Of a stretch of 8,435 nt of DNA, positions 6,674 through 8,435 are shown in pieces. Position 1 is the stretch's first letter. The number at the start of each line of letters is the position of its first letter. This DNA is from Planctomycetota bacterium. Its GTDB lineage: Bacteria > Planctomycetota > Planctomycetia > Pirellulales > UBA7805. The stretch lies in assembly GCA_014237955.1 (NCBI GenBank), contig JABABY010000080.1, positions 1-8,435 on the forward strand. Direction: 5' to 3'. The position numbers were made by a program, and so were the translations under genes. A model generated the notes under the pieces. That model had not been told where the DNA came from, did not search any database, and worked only from the letters and a program-made list of their open reading frames with translations.

Positions 6674-7762
6674 ATGGCGATCGACCGATCAAGAGCAATT
6701 ACCGCGGGCGGGGTGTTGGCTATTCTTTGTGCTATTCCGTTGGTGTTCATCTCTGGCTGCAGCGACGGGAAACCGCCATCTTCCGAAAGAGCGGATAGGG
6801 AGGGACAGGTCGATGCCACGAACAAAAACGGGCAAACACCACCACGCATTGCGTTTGTGACCAATCAGATTGCCGATTTCTGGAATATTGCTAAGGCGGG
6901 ATGTGAAGATGCCCAGAAAGACTTTGACATCGTGGTTGATGTAAGGATGCCGACTGAAGCTGAGGTGACTGAACAAAAACGGATCGTTGAGGATCTTGTG
7001 ACCAGTGGCGTCGATGCGATCGCCATCAGTCCGCTCGATGCAGCAAACCAGAAGGAATGGCTCAATGGGATTGCAGCCAAAGTCCCTCTCATTACGCACG
7101 ATTCCGATGCCCCGGGGACGGACCGGATCATGTACATCGGAATGGATAATTATCTTGCCGGACGCAAAGTGGGCGAACTGGTGGAGCAGGCACTGCCGGA
7201 TGGCGGAGAGGTCATGCTTTTTATCGGCAGGCTCGAGCAGGACAATTCCCAACTTCGTCGCCAGGGTGTGATTGATGTTCTTCTCGGTAGGGACTCCAGG
7301 CCCGACAGCTACGATCCGGTTGAAGGTGTTCTCAAAGGGGATAAGTATACGATTCTCGGAACACAACTCGATCAGGGAAAACAAGAACGCTGTAAGGAAA
7401 AGGCGGCCGACTCGCTCAATGCACATCCCGAAATGGATGCCATGGTCTGTCTGTTTGAATACAATCCTCCCGCCTGTTATCAGGCACTCAAGCAGGCGGG
7501 AAAGCTTGGTCAGATCAAGTTGATCGGTTTCGATGAGAATGAATTAACGCTTCAGGCAATCAAGGATGGCGATTGCGTGGGGACGGTGGTGCAAAATCCT
7601 TATCGGTACGGGTATGAGTCGATGAAGGTTCTCGATACCTTGCTTAAAGGTGACAGGTCGGTGATTCCGGATTCCAAATTTATCGACATCGAGGCCCGCA
7701 CGATCACCAAGGACAATGTCGATAGTTTCTGGGACGATTTGAAGGCCAAGAAAAGCGGTTAA
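6674..7762 (+). CDS. Sugar ABC transporter substrate-binding lipoprotein (ribose-binding-like)
   Basis: This 362-residue protein is the extracytoplasmic binding component of a sugar-type ABC importer (periplasmic-binding-protein family 4, the RbsB-like group). A signal peptide with a hydrophobic core at 11-26 ends in the lipobox ISGC (Cys29), so the mature protein should be lipid-anchored; Ser at +2 does not retain it in the inner membrane by the E. coli rule. A Ser/Asp/Asn-rich linker precedes the first domain (RIAFVTNQIADFWNIAKAG). Further family marks are DAIAISPLDA, YIGMDNYLAGR, LIGFDENELTLQAI and the closing NPYRYGYESMKVL. The sugar cannot be told from the sequence. An upstream TTG at 6650 is in frame, but the ATG at 6674 has AAAGGGA at 6659-6665, eight bases ahead, and gives a cleaner signal peptide. 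It heads an operon with a small membrane protein and an ABC ATPase. Confidence 0.95.
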   Translation: MAIDRSRAITAGGVLAILCAIPLVFISGCSDGKPPSSERADREGQVDATNKNGQTPPRIAFVTNQIADFWNIAKAGCEDAQKDFDIVVDVRMPTEAEVTEQKRIVEDLVTSGVDAIAISPLDAANQKEWLNGIAAKVPLITHDSDAPGTDRIMYIGMDNYLAGRKVGELVEQALPDGGEVMLFIGRLEQDNSQLRRQGVIDVLLGRDSRPDSYDPVEGVLKGDKYTILGTQLDQGKQERCKEKAADSLNAHPEMDAMVCLFEYNPPACYQALKQAGKLGQIKLIGFDENELTLQAIKDGDCVGTVVQNPYRYGYESMKVLDTLLKGDRSVIPDSKFIDIEARTITKDNVDSFWDDLKAKKSG

Positions 7763-7829
7763 TACGAGAGCAATGTTCGGGATGGGGTACACGTCCATGT
7801 TCCCAGTCCTCAACCAGACCAATATCCGT

Positions 7830-7836
7830 AAGGGGG
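7830..7836 (+). promoter_or_regulatory. Ribosome binding site deciding a GTG start
   Basis: AAGGGGG lies six bases before the GTG at 7843. It favours GTG 7843 over the in-frame ATG at 7861 as the start of the small membrane protein. Confidence 0.6.
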
Positions 7837-7842
7837 TTTACC

Positions 7843-8193
7843 GTGTTTTTCACCCGTCTCATGACAGCGGCGGTTTCATTTGTTGTTCTTTTCTGTGTTT
7901 TTTATCTAGGCGGCGCGATGTTGGTTGGCGCAGAGGTCGGACTGAAAGCGGCAGAGAAAAACGAGCAATCTCTAGCTAGTGATGCCGGTATTGCTAAGAT
8001 CAAACAGGAAGCAAAGCAGGAGGCACGTGAAAAAGTGGAGGCGGACATCGGTACGATCGCGATCGTGGCAGCTGTGTTGTCCGGGGTATGCTCCCTGGGA
8101 CTCGCCTTTAGTGGTGTGTTGCCTTGGTGTCGCAAAAAGCGGCCGACAGTGGCTGGACAGAGTTCCGGCGAGATACCAGACAATCCGGCCTAG
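7843..8193 (+). CDS. Small two-helix membrane protein of unknown function within the sugar ABC operon
   Basis: I do not recognise a family for this 116-residue protein. It has a first hydrophobic stretch at about 7-30, a charged Lys/Glu/Ala-rich helix-like segment at 34-68 (repeated KQEAKQEAREK pattern), a second hydrophobic stretch at 70-95, and a tail opening with CRKKR at 96-100. The first stretch could be a signal peptide, with VGA at 28-30 fitting a cleavage site, or an anchor; either way the middle helix is predicted outside the inner membrane and the basic tail in the cytoplasm. It starts 80 bases after the binding protein and ends 162 bases before the ATPase gene, all on one strand, so it is probably co-transcribed. 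It is too small to be the permease. An accessory or assembly role in transport is only a guess from position. Confidence 0.75.
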   Translation: MFFTRLMTAAVSFVVLFCVFYLGGAMLVGAEVGLKAAEKNEQSLASDAGIAKIKQEAKQEAREKVEADIGTIAIVAAVLSGVCSLGLAFSGVLPWCRKKRPTVAGQSSGEIPDNPA

Positions 8194-8264
8194 GTGGTAC
8201 TGGTTGTTGTGATGGAGGACCAAGACGAGAAAACCTAAACCTGTCGGATTGCAGTTTTCCCGTT

Positions 8265-8282
8265 GGTAGCCGTTAGGCTGCC
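8265..8282 (+). terminator. Stem-loop before the ABC ATPase gene
   Basis: GGTAGCC (8265-8271) pairs with GGCTGCC (8276-8282), seven base pairs with one G-U and a GTTA loop. No T-run follows, so it could be an attenuator or processing site lowering ATPase expression relative to the binding protein, a pattern common in such operons. The structure is seen; the role is inferred. Confidence 0.35.
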
Positions 8283-8355
8283 CTGCGTATCGTGCTCGTC
8301 TCAAAAAGTTTCAAACCCGGTTCCCAAGCAATCAATCCATTTTCCATTGCCTGCC

Positions 8356-8435
8356 ATGCCTGCAGAAACTGACAAGCCGCAACTCGAAGTCCGTACGATT
8401 TCCAAGCGGTTCCCCGGCGTGCGGGCACTTCATGC
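8356..8435 (+). CDS. Sugar ABC transporter ATP-binding protein (RbsA/MglA-like), 3' end outside the window
   Basis: Only the first 26 codons are present. The text LEVRTISKRFPGVRALH is the characteristic N terminus of sugar ABC ATPases of the RbsA/MglA/XylG type, in which this segment precedes Walker A; those proteins carry two ATPase domains in about 500 residues and drive uptake through a separate permease. The Walker motifs lie past the window end and so cannot be checked. ATG 8356 gives the usual short leader, but no good ribosome binding site precedes it; an in-frame TTG at 8347 is a weaker alternative. Its position after a family 4 binding protein supports the assignment. Confidence 0.85.
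   Translation, partial: MPAETDKPQLEVRTISKRFPGVRALH

Noticed and set aside
6689..7426. 245-codon minus-strand frame opposite the sugar-binding protein
   Set aside because: It is antisense to a clear lipoprotein gene, and its translation carries no motifs.

Overview
The window reads as a chromosomal segment of a planctomycete, most likely of the Pirellula/Rhodopirellula kind. This rests on the style of the proteins, including a very short Arg/Lys-rich protein of a type I associate with Planctomycetes, on a stand-alone Ser/Thr kinase domain, and on moderate GC with several GTG starts. No rRNA, tRNA, insertion sequence, phage gene or CRISPR array was found, and the genes look like ordinary housekeeping and metabolic genes.

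Left part (1-4606): the 3' four-fifths of dnaK (Hsp70, truncated by the window edge) is followed after 238 bases by a full-length clpB disaggregase on the same strand. Together they form the classical DnaK-ClpB bichaperone, in which Hsp70 recruits and activates the Hsp100 ring to pull apart aggregates. A stem-loop lies just after dnaK. The 3' region of clpB holds two more possible stem-loops and three perfect head-to-tail copies of a 15-base unit.

Middle part (4607-6432): a 61-residue basic protein (minus strand, GTG start behind a perfect ribosome binding site) is divergent from a 162-residue flavin-reductase-like protein (plus strand). The latter ends 26 bases from the end of a convergent 309-residue Ser/Thr protein kinase (minus strand). 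The kinase keeps the catalytic Lys, Asp and Asn but has a degraded glycine loop and lacks the Arg of the HRD motif.

Right part (6433-8435): a 241-base divergent regulatory region with a candidate promoter and a dyad leads into a sugar-type ABC import operon. It encodes a lipoprotein substrate-binding protein, a small two-helix membrane protein of unknown role, and the first 26 codons of an RbsA/MglA-like ATPase cut by the window end. The permease is expected just downstream.

I found no convincing undescribed system. The items most worth checking are the 15-base repeats after clpB, the small membrane protein inside the sugar operon, the unusual kinase active site, and the two operator-like dyads.
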